A model generated the notes under the pieces. The model was not told the DNA's origin. It was given only the letters and a program-made list of their open reading frames with translations, and searched no databases. Below are positions 16,762-23,852 of a stretch of DNA of 64,000 bases, in pieces. The stretch is taken from contig NZ_JZDQ02000028.1 of assembly GCF_000960475.2 (NCBI RefSeq), positions 25,284 to 89,283 of the forward strand. Reading direction: 5' to 3'. This stretch comes from Nocardioides luteus. Its GTDB lineage: Bacteria > Actinomycetota > Actinomycetes > Propionibacteriales > Nocardioidaceae. Numbering within the stretch: the stretch's first letter is position 1; each line of letters starts with the position of its first letter. Position numbers and translations under genes: made by a program.

Positions 16762-17547
16762 ATGAAAGCACGGACTTCTGCTGAGCGAAAGTGGGCGGGT
16801 CGAATGGCAGGTGGCAGCGGAGGGCGCACCGTCACCTCGCGCGTCCTCGGTCTCATCGGCGCCTTCGACGCCACCCATCGCCGGCTCACGCTGAGCGAGC
16901 TCGCGTCCCGGGCGGACGTCTCGCTCCCGACCGCCCACCGCCTGGTCGCCGAGCTGGTCGAGTGGGGCGCCCTGGTGCGGAACGAGGACGGCACCTACGC
17001 CGTCGGCCGGCGGCTGTGGGACGCCGGCCTGCTCGCCCCGGTCGCCACCGACCTGCGCTCGGTCGCGGCGCCGTTCCTCCACGACCTCTACGGCGCGACG
17101 CTGGAGACGGTCCATCTGGCCGTGCGCGAGGACGACCACGTGCTCTACCTCGAGACGCTCCGCGGCACCCGCAACGTACCCATCGTCTCCTCCGTTGGCT
17201 CCCGCCTGCCGATGTACTCCACCGGCGTCGGCAAGGTGCTGCTGGCCCATGCGCCCGAGGACGTACGCACCCGGGTGCTGTCCGGCCCGCTCCGGCCGTT
17301 CACCCGCCACACCATCACCACCCCCGGCCTGCTGCGCCGTCAGCTCGACCGGGTGATCACCGAGGGCTACGCCACCACCGCCGAGGAGATGACGCTCGGC
17401 GCCTGCTCGGTCGCGGTCCCGATCACCACCTCGTCGGGGGTCGTCGGCTCCCTCGGCATCGTCGTCTCGGACCTCCGCCGCAACCGCCTCCGCCTCGTCT
17501 CCGCCCTCCGCGTCGCCGCCCAGGGCGTCTCCCGCGGACTCGCATGA
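16762..17547 (+). CDS. IclR family regulator, probable PcaR
   Basis: 261 residues. The N-terminal winged helix-turn-helix (about 35-75, LTLSELASRADVSLPTAHRL) is followed by the IclR ligand domain with SRLPMYSTGVGKVLLA and YATTAEEM. The ATG at 16762 has GGGAGG six bases upstream; the internal ATG at 16804 is an alternative with no clear binding site. Divergent placement from pcaHGBL suggests it controls that operon in response to protocatechuate or 3-oxoadipate, which is inference. Confidence 0.88.
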   Translation: MKARTSAERKWAGRMAGGSGGRTVTSRVLGLIGAFDATHRRLTLSELASRADVSLPTAHRLVAELVEWGALVRNEDGTYAVGRRLWDAGLLAPVATDLRSVAAPFLHDLYGATLETVHLAVREDDHVLYLETLRGTRNVPIVSSVGSRLPMYSTGVGKVLLAHAPEDVRTRVLSGPLRPFTRHTITTPGLLRRQLDRVITEGYATTAEEMTLGACSVAVPITTSSGVVGSLGIVVSDLRRNRLRLVSALRVAAQGVSRGLA

Positions 17548-17567
17548 AGCCGCTCGGAGGGGTGGGG

Positions 17568-17573
17568 TACCTT
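17568..17573 (+). promoter_or_regulatory. -10 element for a leaderless cobT start
   Basis: TACCTT followed by six bases and the cobT GTG. It is used to choose that start. Confidence 0.45.
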
Positions 17574-17579
17574 GCGCTG

Positions 17580-18629
17580 GTGACGATCGAGACCCCGAAC
17601 GAAGACGTACGCCGCGCCGCCGCCGAGCGCCTCGGAGCCCTCGCGACCCCGCCAGGTGCCCTGGGCCGCCTCGGAGAGCTGGCGGTCTGGGTGGCGGCCT
17701 GCCAGGGCGAAGTGCCGCCGCGACCGGTCGACAACGTCCGCCTGGTGATCTTCGCCGGCGACCACGGCGTCGCCCAGCACGGGGTCTCGGCGTTCCCGCC
17801 GGCGATCACCGGCGCGATGGTGCGTACGTTCCTGGGCGGCCGCGCCGGGGTCAGCGCGCTCGCCAAGGCGCACGGCGTCCAGGTCCGGGTGCTCGACCTC
17901 GGTGTCGACGAGGAGTTCGAGGACCTCGACGCGGCGACCCGCGAGGCGCTGACCGCGCACAAGATCCGGCGGGGGAGCGGTGCCATCCACCTCGAGGACG
18001 CGCTGAGCGCCGAGGAGACGACCGCCGCGCTGGAGGCCGGCGCCGCCGTCGCCCGCGAGGAGATCGCGGCCGGCGCGCAGCTGCTGATCAGCGGCGACAT
18101 GGGCATCGGCAACACCACGCCCGCGGCGGCGATGGTGGCCGCCGGGCTCGGCCTGCCCGCGAGCGAGGTCACCGGTCGTGGCACCGGCATCGGCGACGAC
18201 GCGCTGCGTCTGAAGGCAGACGTGATCACCACCGCGCTGGCCCGCGCCGGTGAGCGCACCGCCGACCCGGTCCAGACCCTCGCCGCGCTCGGCAGCGCGG
18301 ACCTCGCCGCGACCACCGGCTACCTCCTCGAGGCCGCCCGGCGCGGCACCCCGGTCCTCCTCGACGGCCTGATGAGCGTCGCCTGCGCCCTCACCGCCGA
18401 CCGGATCGAGCCGGGTGCGGCGGCATGGTTCGCCGCCGGACACCGCTCCACCGAGCCCGCCCAGTCGATGGCCCTGGAGAAGCTCGCCCTGGTGCCGCTG
18501 CTCGACCTCGACCTGCGGCTCGGCGAGGGCTCCGGCGCCGTCGCCGCAGTGCCGGTCGTCCGCAGCGCCGTCGCTCTCCTGCGTAACGTCGCTCTGCTCT
18601 CCGAGCTCGCTCCGGGAGACCCCGCCTGA
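17580..18629 (+). CDS. cobT: Nicotinate-nucleotide-dimethylbenzimidazole phosphoribosyltransferase
   Basis: 349 residues. It makes alpha-ribazole phosphate for the lower ligand of cobalamin. Family features are ATPPGALGRLGELAVW, VIFAGDHGVAQHGVSAFP, SGDMGIGNTTPAAAM and the catalytic Glu E316 in RLGEGSGA. The GTG at 17580 is preferred because of the TACCTT element 6 bases upstream. An in-frame ATG at 17544 overlapping the IclR stop as ATGA would add 12 residues and cannot be excluded. Its stop overlaps cobS. Confidence 0.95.
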   Translation: MTIETPNEDVRRAAAERLGALATPPGALGRLGELAVWVAACQGEVPPRPVDNVRLVIFAGDHGVAQHGVSAFPPAITGAMVRTFLGGRAGVSALAKAHGVQVRVLDLGVDEEFEDLDAATREALTAHKIRRGSGAIHLEDALSAEETTAALEAGAAVAREEIAAGAQLLISGDMGIGNTTPAAAMVAAGLGLPASEVTGRGTGIGDDALRLKADVITTALARAGERTADPVQTLAALGSADLAATTGYLLEAARRGTPVLLDGLMSVACALTADRIEPGAAAWFAAGHRSTEPAQSMALEKLALVPLLDLDLRLGEGSGAVAAVPVVRSAVALLRNVALLSELAPGDPA

Positions 18630-19402
18630 TGCTCGTGCGGGACGCCTGGCGTCTTGCGGTCGGCACGCTGACCGCGATGCCCGTGCCTCCTCCCGAGCTC
18701 GTCGACCGCCGCCGTGCCGCGGCGGCGATGACGCTGGCGCCGCTGGCCGCACTGCCGCTCGCACTGGCCGCCGGCGCTATCGCACTGCTGGGGCAGCTCG
18801 CCGGGCTACCGCACCTGGTCACCGCCCTGCTCGCGATCGGCGCGGTGGTCGCGGGCAACCGGGCGTTCCACCTCGACGGTCTCGCCGACACGGTCGACGG
18901 CATGGCCGCCTCCTTCGACCGCGAGCGCTCGCTGGCGGTCATGAAGACCGGCACCTCGGGACCGGCGGGCGTCACCGCGATCGTCCTCGTCCTCGGTCTC
19001 CAGGTGGCGGCGCTCGCCTCGCTGCTGGACGGGTCGGTCCTCCGGTCGTCGGTGCTCGTCGCCGTCGCCGTCTGTGCCTCGCGCGCGGCCCTGGCGCTCT
19101 GCTGCACCCGCGGCATCAAGCCGGCGCGTGCGGACGGGCTGGGGCGTACGTTCACCCAGACCCTGCCGCCCCTCGTGACGGTCGTCGTCTGGATCGTCGT
19201 CGCGGCCGCGCTCGCCGGTGCCGGCGCCTGGGCCGGTCTGCCGTGGTGGCGGGGAGCCGTCGCGGTCGCCGCTGCCGCAGCCGTCGTCGGCGTGATCGTC
19301 CGGCGGGCGGTCAAGCGGTTCGGGGGAGTGACCGGCGACGTCTTCGGCGCCGCCGTCGAAGTGGCGCTGGCGACCATCCTGGTCACGCTGAGCGCCGGCT
19401 AG
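18629..19402 (+). CDS. cobS: Adenosylcobinamide-GDP ribazoletransferase
   Basis: 257 residues, integral membrane protein with about six hydrophobic segments. The signature FHLDGLADTVDGMAASFDRE (about 72-91) is followed by AVMKTGTSGPAG, the CobS phosphotransferase motif. It joins adenosylcobinamide-GDP and alpha-ribazole phosphate. The start overlaps the cobT stop by one base. Its final bases CTAG are shared with the stop of the convergent cobU gene. Confidence 0.94.
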   Translation: MLVRDAWRLAVGTLTAMPVPPPELVDRRRAAAAMTLAPLAALPLALAAGAIALLGQLAGLPHLVTALLAIGAVVAGNRAFHLDGLADTVDGMAASFDRERSLAVMKTGTSGPAGVTAIVLVLGLQVAALASLLDGSVLRSSVLVAVAVCASRAALALCCTRGIKPARADGLGRTFTQTLPPLVTVVVWIVVAAALAGAGAWAGLPWWRGAVAVAAAAAVVGVIVRRAVKRFGGVTGDVFGAAVEVALATILVTLSAG

Positions 19403-19938
19403 AGCTTCAGCACCCGTCCGGCGATCACCAGGTGCACCTCGTCGCAGGCGGCCGCGAGCCGCTGGTTGACCAGCCCGAGCAGGTCGCGGAAGAGACGGCC
19501 CGAGCGATGGGCCGGCACGACCCCGAGGCCGACCTCGTTGGTCACCAGCACCACGTCGCCACTGTGGCGGTCGAGGACCGCGACGGCATCGTCGACCTCC
19601 GCCGAGACGGCAGCGGTCGCCTCCTCGGACGTCGCCTCCCACAACCCGCGCGAGTCCATCACCGCGGTGAGCCAGGTGCCCAGGCAGTCGACCATCACCG
19701 CGTCGCCGCTGGTCAGCCCCTCCGCCAGCGCCCCCGCGAGATCACGCGACTCGACGGTGCGCCACCGCTCCGGCCGCCTGGCCCGGTGCGAAGCCAGCCG
19801 CGCGGCCCAGTCCGGATCCGGCTCCTCCTCGAGCGTCGGCCCCGGCGCGACGTACGCCACCGACGGCGCGGCCGCGAGCAGCGACTCGGCGTGCCGGGAC
19901 TTCCCCGACCGCACCCCACCCGTCACCAGAATCCTCAC
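19399..19938 (-). CDS. cobU: Adenosylcobinamide kinase / guanylyltransferase
   Basis: 179 residues. The GTG start (19936-19938) gives the family opening RILVTGGVRSGKSRHAE with its P-loop. Other features are LASHRARRPERW, carrying the guanylylated His, and VTNEVGLGVVPAHRSGRLFRD. It activates cobinamide to the GDP derivative used by CobS. It is convergent with cobS, sharing 4 bases, and divergent from the metallophosphoesterase gene 37 bases away. Confidence 0.95.
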   Translation of the reverse strand: MRILVTGGVRSGKSRHAESLLAAAPSVAYVAPGPTLEEEPDPDWAARLASHRARRPERWRTVESRDLAGALAEGLTSGDAVMVDCLGTWLTAVMDSRGLWEATSEEATAAVSAEVDDAVAVLDRHSGDVVLVTNEVGLGVVPAHRSGRLFRDLLGLVNQRLAAACDEVHLVIAGRVLKL

Positions 19939-19962
19939 CGGGCCAGTCTCCCAGCCATCGCA

Positions 19963-19968
19963 TAGCCT
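19963..19968 (+). promoter_or_regulatory. -10 element of the metallophosphoesterase gene
   Basis: TAGCCT, 7 bases before the ATG; leaderless pattern. Confidence 0.45.
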
Positions 19969-19975
19969 GCGACCC

Positions 19976-20776
19976 ATGACCCCAGAGCGCATCGCGCTGA
20001 TCTCGGACGTACACGGCAATCTCACCGCCCTCGAGGCCGTCCTCGCCGACATCGAGGCGCGCGGAATCACCAGGATCTTCAACCTCGGCGACTACGTCGG
20101 CAAGGGCCCGCGAGGACGCGAGGTCGCCGAGCTCTGCCGGGAGCGGTGCGAGGTGAACATCCTGGGCAACTGGGAGGACTTCCTGCTCACCCCCGAGCCC
20201 GACTTCGGCCGCGAGTCGGTCGGGCTGATGTGGTGGCGGCTGCAGGCGTGGGAGCAGGCCGAGTGGCTGCGTACGCTCCCGTTCAGCCACGACTTCTGGA
20301 TCAGCGGTCGTCGGGTCAGGCTCTTCCACGCCTCCGAGGAGACGGTCCACCGCCGGGTCAGGTTCGACCACGACGAGAAGGAGTTCCTGGGCCTGTTCCA
20401 GAACACCGAGGCGACCGGCTTCGACCTGCCGGAGCCCGACATCGTCGGCTACGCGGACACCCACGATCCCTACTACGAGACCGACCGCAACCGGCGCACG
20501 GTCTTCAACACCGGCAGCGTCGGCAACTGCATGAGCGACCCGACCCCGGTCTACGTGATCCTCGAGGGCGTCATGGACAGCGACCAGGAGGCGCCGTTCG
20601 GCATCCAGTGGGTCCGGGTCCCCTACGACGCGGAGGCCGAGATCGCGTACGCCGCCGAGGTCGGGATGCCGGAGCTGGAGGAGTACACCTACGAGCTGCG
20701 CACGGGCTTCTACCGGGGCAACCTGAGGGAAGGCCTCGAGGACGGCGAGCAGCCGACCTACCACCGGAAGGGGTAG
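19976..20776 (+). CDS. Metallophosphoesterase family protein with altered metal-site residues
   Basis: 266 residues of the calcineurin-like fold. SDVHGNLTALEAVLADIE and NLGDYVGKGP give the first two metal motifs. The third motif reads LGNWED where GNH[ED] is usual, and the last reads ADTHDPYY where GHTH is usual, so two expected metal or catalytic His positions are changed. It may be a specialised or weak phosphatase; the substrate is unknown. Start as in the leaderless pattern; a long in-frame upstream extension is a shadow of cobU. Confidence 0.82.
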   Translation: MTPERIALISDVHGNLTALEAVLADIEARGITRIFNLGDYVGKGPRGREVAELCRERCEVNILGNWEDFLLTPEPDFGRESVGLMWWRLQAWEQAEWLRTLPFSHDFWISGRRVRLFHASEETVHRRVRFDHDEKEFLGLFQNTEATGFDLPEPDIVGYADTHDPYYETDRNRRTVFNTGSVGNCMSDPTPVYVILEGVMDSDQEAPFGIQWVRVPYDAEAEIAYAAEVGMPELEEYTYELRTGFYRGNLREGLEDGEQPTYHRKG

Positions 20777-20818
20777 ATCGGCTCTTCACCGCTCTCGCAG
20801 TGCTTGTGATGGCCCGGC

Positions 20819-21589
20819 TCAACTGATCTTGCGCCGGTAGGCAACCATGGCGAAGGCGTACGAGACCACGAGGATGCCCACGCACCAGGCCAGGGCCACC
20901 CAGATGTCGTCACCGACCGGCCGCTCGGCGAAGAGCGCCTGGATGGTGTTGACGATCGAGGTCACCGGCTGGTTCTCCGCGAAGGCGCGCACCGGGCTGG
21001 GCATCGTCTCCGTCGGCGCGAACGCCGAGCTGATGAACGGCAGGAAGATCAGCGGGTAGGAGAACCCGGTCGCCCCCTCCATGGTCTGCGCGGCCAGCCC
21101 GGGGATGACCGCGAGCCAGGTCAGCGCCAGGGTGAGCAGCGCCAGGATCCCGGCGACCGCGAGCCAGGCACCGAGCCCCGCCGAGGTGCGGAAGCCCATC
21201 ACGAACGCGACGCCCAGGATGATCACCAGAGTGAGCATGTTGGCCACCATCGAGGTCCCGACGTGCGCCCACAGCACCGCCGAGCGGGCGATCGGCATCG
21301 ACTGGAACCGCTCGAAGATCCCGCTCTTCATGTCGGTGAAGAGCCTCAGTGCCGTGTACGCGATGCCCGAGGCGATCGCCATGATCATGATCCCGGGGAG
21401 CACGTAGTTGACGTAGCTGCCCGGGCTGCCCGGGCCGGTGCTGATCGCGCCGCCCAGCACGTAGACGAAGAGCAGCATCATCGCGATCGGGGTGAGCGCG
21501 GTGGTGATGATCGTGTCCGGGCTGCGGGTGATGTGGCGCAGCGAGCGTGCCAGCAGGGTGCCGGCATCGGCGAGTGCGTACTTGTTCAT
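20819..21589 (-). CDS. ABC-2 type drug exporter permease (DrrB-like)
   Basis: 256 residues with six predicted membrane segments and the ABC-2 pattern (PGIMIMAIASGIAYTALRLF, then FERFQSMPIARSAVL). The ATG at 21589 overlaps the ATPase stop by 4 bases. With the ATPase it forms a complete exporter of the daunorubicin-resistance type. The substrate is unknown. Expression is probably governed by the PadR repressor at the head of the operon. Confidence 0.88.
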   Translation of the reverse strand: MNKYALADAGTLLARSLRHITRSPDTIITTALTPIAMMLLFVYVLGGAISTGPGSPGSYVNYVLPGIMIMAIASGIAYTALRLFTDMKSGIFERFQSMPIARSAVLWAHVGTSMVANMLTLVIILGVAFVMGFRTSAGLGAWLAVAGILALLTLALTWLAVIPGLAAQTMEGATGFSYPLIFLPFISSAFAPTETMPSPVRAFAENQPVTSIVNTIQALFAERPVGDDIWVALAWCVGILVVSYAFAMVAYRRKIS

Positions 21590-22374
21590 GAGTGGTCTCC
21601 TTGCTTGGTGGAGCCGGTGAGCGAAAGAAATATTTCTTCCAGCGACGGCTGCTTCTCGACGTACTCGACCTTTGCCGGCGGCAGCAGCGCCTTGAGCTCG
21701 GCGAGGGTGCCGTTGGCGATGATCGTCCCGCCGTGGAGGATGGCGATCCGGTCGGCGAGCTGCTCGGCCTCCTCCAGGTACTGCGTGGTCAGCAGCACCG
21801 TCGTGCCCTGCTCGGTCAGCTCCTTGACGACCTTCCACACCTCCAGCCGCGCCTCCGGGTCCAGCCCGGTCGTCGGCTCGTCGAGGAAGATCACCGACGG
21901 CGAGCCGATCAGCGACATCGCGATGTCGAGCCGCCGCCGCATGCCGCCGGAGTAGGTCGCGACCTTCCGCCCGCCCGCCTCGACCAGGTCGAAGCGCTCG
22001 AGCAGCCCGTCGGCGATGTCGCCGGGGGAGGGCAGGTGGCGCAGCTTCGCGACCAGCACCAGGTTCTCCCGCCCGGTCAGGATCTCGTCGACCGCCGCGA
22101 ACTGGCCGGTCAGCGAGATCGCCTCCCGCACCCGCTGTGCCTCCTCGACCACCGAGGCACCCTCGACCAGCGCCGTGCCGGCATCAGGCTTCAGGAGGGT
22201 CGAGAGGATGCGTACGGCCGTGGTCTTGCCGGCTCCGTTGGACCCGAGCAGCGCGAAGATCGAGCCCCGCGCCACCTCGAAGTCCACGCCCTTCAATACC
22301 GGTGATCGAGCTTGTCGAGATCCCTTGTAGGACTTCTCCAATCCCCGTACGGAGATCGCGGCTGTCGCGCTCAT
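21586..22374 (-). CDS. ABC transporter ATP-binding protein (DrrA-like)
   Basis: 262 residues. Walker A is GSNGAGKTT, the signature is YSGGMRRRLD, and Walker B is VIFLDEPTTGLD. The C-terminal tail (SLEEIFLSLTG) is typical of DrrA. Oddity: residues about 18-26 (GSRQARSPV) are encoded by a copy of the dispersed repeat around GATCGAGCTTGTCGAGATC (22306-22324 on the plus strand), apparently inserted in frame between the first strand and the usual LKGVDFEV. It overlaps both neighbours by 4 bases. Confidence 0.92.
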   Translation of the reverse strand: MSATAAISVRGLEKSYKGSRQARSPVLKGVDFEVARGSIFALLGSNGAGKTTAVRILSTLLKPDAGTALVEGASVVEEAQRVREAISLTGQFAAVDEILTGRENLVLVAKLRHLPSPGDIADGLLERFDLVEAGGRKVATYSGGMRRRLDIAMSLIGSPSVIFLDEPTTGLDPEARLEVWKVVKELTEQGTTVLLTTQYLEEAEQLADRIAILHGGTIIANGTLAELKALLPPAKVEYVEKQPSLEEIFLSLTGSTKQGDHS

Positions 22375-22742
22375 GACTCCTCCTCCTTGTTGATGGTCTC
22401 GATGGCCTCGTTGAGCCGGGCGCGCTCCTTCTTGATCCAGGCGCCCTCGGCGTAGTTCCTGCCGAACTCCTCGGCGAACTCGACCGGGTTGTCACCGACG
22501 ATCGCGCTGACCGGGGTGCCGTCGGCGGCGCTCTGCTCGAAGAGCTCGAGGAGGTCCTCGGCCATCGCCGTCAGGATCGCGCCGTCGGCGATGCCGGCGG
22601 AGTACATCAGGTAGCGCTCGACCGCGTCGTGCGCCTTGCGGTGGTTTTCCGGAAGCTGCTGCTTGCGGGCCTTGAGCTGCCGCCAGCGCTTCTTCAGCTC
22701 GAGCTCGCCGACGACGGTCTCGAACATCGATCGGATGGACAT
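22371..22742 (-). CDS. DUF1048 family protein
   Basis: 123 residues, helical and charged, with the DUF1048 pattern YLMYSAGIADGAILTAMAED and PVEFAEEFGRNY. DUF1048 proteins commonly lie between a PadR regulator and an ABC exporter, as here. The function is unknown. It starts 3 bases after padR and overlaps the ATPase gene by 4 bases. Confidence 0.8.
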   Translation of the reverse strand: MSIRSMFETVVGELELKKRWRQLKARKQQLPENHRKAHDAVERYLMYSAGIADGAILTAMAEDLLELFEQSAADGTPVSAIVGDNPVEFAEEFGRNYAEGAWIKKERARLNEAIETINKEEES

Positions 22743-22745
22743 TCC

Positions 22746-23075
22746 TTACTTCCCTTCCGTACGGAGGCTCTCCAGCCGTTCGGCCAGGAACCCCCAGGTG
22801 GTCCAGAACTCTTCGAGGTACTTCTCGCCGTCTGAGTTGAGCGAGTAGACCTTCCGCGGCGGCCCCTTCTCGCTCGGCCGCTTCTCCACGTCCACCAGCC
22901 CGTTCTTCTCGATCCGGACCAGCAGCGCGTAGACCGTGCCCTCGGCGATGTCGGTGAACCCCTGGCTCCGCAGCCAGGTCGTGATCTCGTATCCGTACGC
23001 CGGGTTGCCGGTCAGGAACGCCAGCACGATCCCCTCCAGCGTCCCCTTGAGCATCTCGGTCATCTGCTTGCCCAT
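22746..23075 (-). CDS. PadR family transcriptional regulator
   Basis: 109 residues. The winged helix includes LKGTLEGIVLAFLTGNPAYG, AEGTVYALLVRIEKNGLV and PRKVYSLNSDGEKYL, the canonical PadR pattern. First gene of the four-gene exporter operon; a palindrome upstream is its likely operator, so autoregulation and drug-responsive derepression are inferred. GGAGGTG lies before the ATG. Confidence 0.92.
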   Translation of the reverse strand: MGKQMTEMLKGTLEGIVLAFLTGNPAYGYEITTWLRSQGFTDIAEGTVYALLVRIEKNGLVDVEKRPSEKGPPRKVYSLNSDGEKYLEEFWTTWGFLAERLESLRTEGK

Positions 23076-23089
23076 CGGGCACCTCCTCC

Positions 23090-23137
23090 CACTACTCAGT
23101 GTTGCTGACTACCGGTACATAGTAGCGCTGAGTAGTG
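23090..23137. promoter_or_regulatory. Candidate PadR operator
   Basis: Perfect inverted repeat CACTACTCAG (23090-23099) and CTGAGTAGTG (23128-23137), with nested CTAC/GTAG half sites between them. It lies 15-62 bases upstream of padR, where the promoter must be. Confidence 0.6.
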
Positions 23138-23171
23138 ACGGAGGGTCAAGTCCTTATCGCCGACGGAAATG

Positions 23172-23219
23172 CCAGCGGCGCTGGTACGACGGGATCAGCC
23201 GTCGTACCAGCGCCGCTGG
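23172..23219 (-). terminator. Strong stem-loop terminator
   Basis: Arms of 21 bases (23172-23192 and 23199-23219) pair perfectly around a 6-base loop. It lies after the lipoprotein gene and before the padR promoter, so it ends the effector cassette transcript; the duplex is symmetrical and could act both ways. Confidence 0.8.
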
Positions 23220-23237
23220 TCTTGTCTCGAGATGGAC

Positions 23238-23852
23238 TCAGCTCTTGCCGTTCACGTCGGCAGCTCGCTCGAGTGCTGTGGAGAGGAGGTCCGCCACCTT
23301 CACGGATGCCTCACCACTCCCGCTGTGTGTCACTCCGACGCCGACGAGTCGTCCGTCTTCGGTCTCGGCGAACGCGATGCTGCCGACTTCAACGGGGTTT
23401 GACGACTTGCTCGTGAATGTGAACCCGACGGCGCCGTCGGGAAGCCCGCTGATGGGCTCTGACGTCGCCTCGCCGTAGTCACCCTGGTCGGCATCTGCCG
23501 AGCACTCGTCCACGGCCTCCTTGATGGCAGCGATCATCGACTCGGCGTCTGGGTAGCTCCCGCCCCCGGGAACGAACAGGGTGGCGCCTACGACATCCTT
23601 GTTCTCGAGTACATACTGCTCGCCGGTGGTCCCCTCGTCGGCGCTCGACAGCTTCGTCTCCAGATAGCCAAGTGCGTCACACCAGCCGGTCCCTGGCGCA
23701 CCCATGGTTCCGTCAACGGTCTCGTCGACCTGGGGAAGCGCGTCGGTGTCCAGCAACGTCGAGTCGGTGCCGCAGGCGGTCATCAGGAATGGCATCGCGC
23801 ACAGTGCGACGGCCAGGCGGACCCTACTTCGGGTAGTAGGCCAAGAACGCAT
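23238..23852 (-). CDS. Putative lipoprotein
   Basis: 204 residues with signal peptide and lipobox LMTAC (Cys about residue 27). The mature part is acidic and contains GWCDALGYLETKLSSADE and AIKEAVDECSADADQ. It resembles no family I can name. The start overlaps the preceding large ORF by 29 bases. It is last in the cassette with the WXG-type protein; the second cassette also ends with a lipoprotein gene. Anchoring at the outer face of the membrane is inferred. Confidence 0.75.
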   Translation of the reverse strand: MRSWPTTRSRVRLAVALCAMPFLMTACGTDSTLLDTDALPQVDETVDGTMGAPGTGWCDALGYLETKLSSADEGTTGEQYVLENKDVVGATLFVPGGGSYPDAESMIAAIKEAVDECSADADQGDYGEATSEPISGLPDGAVGFTFTSKSSNPVEVGSIAFAETEDGRLVGVGVTHSGSGEASVKVADLLSTALERAADVNGKS

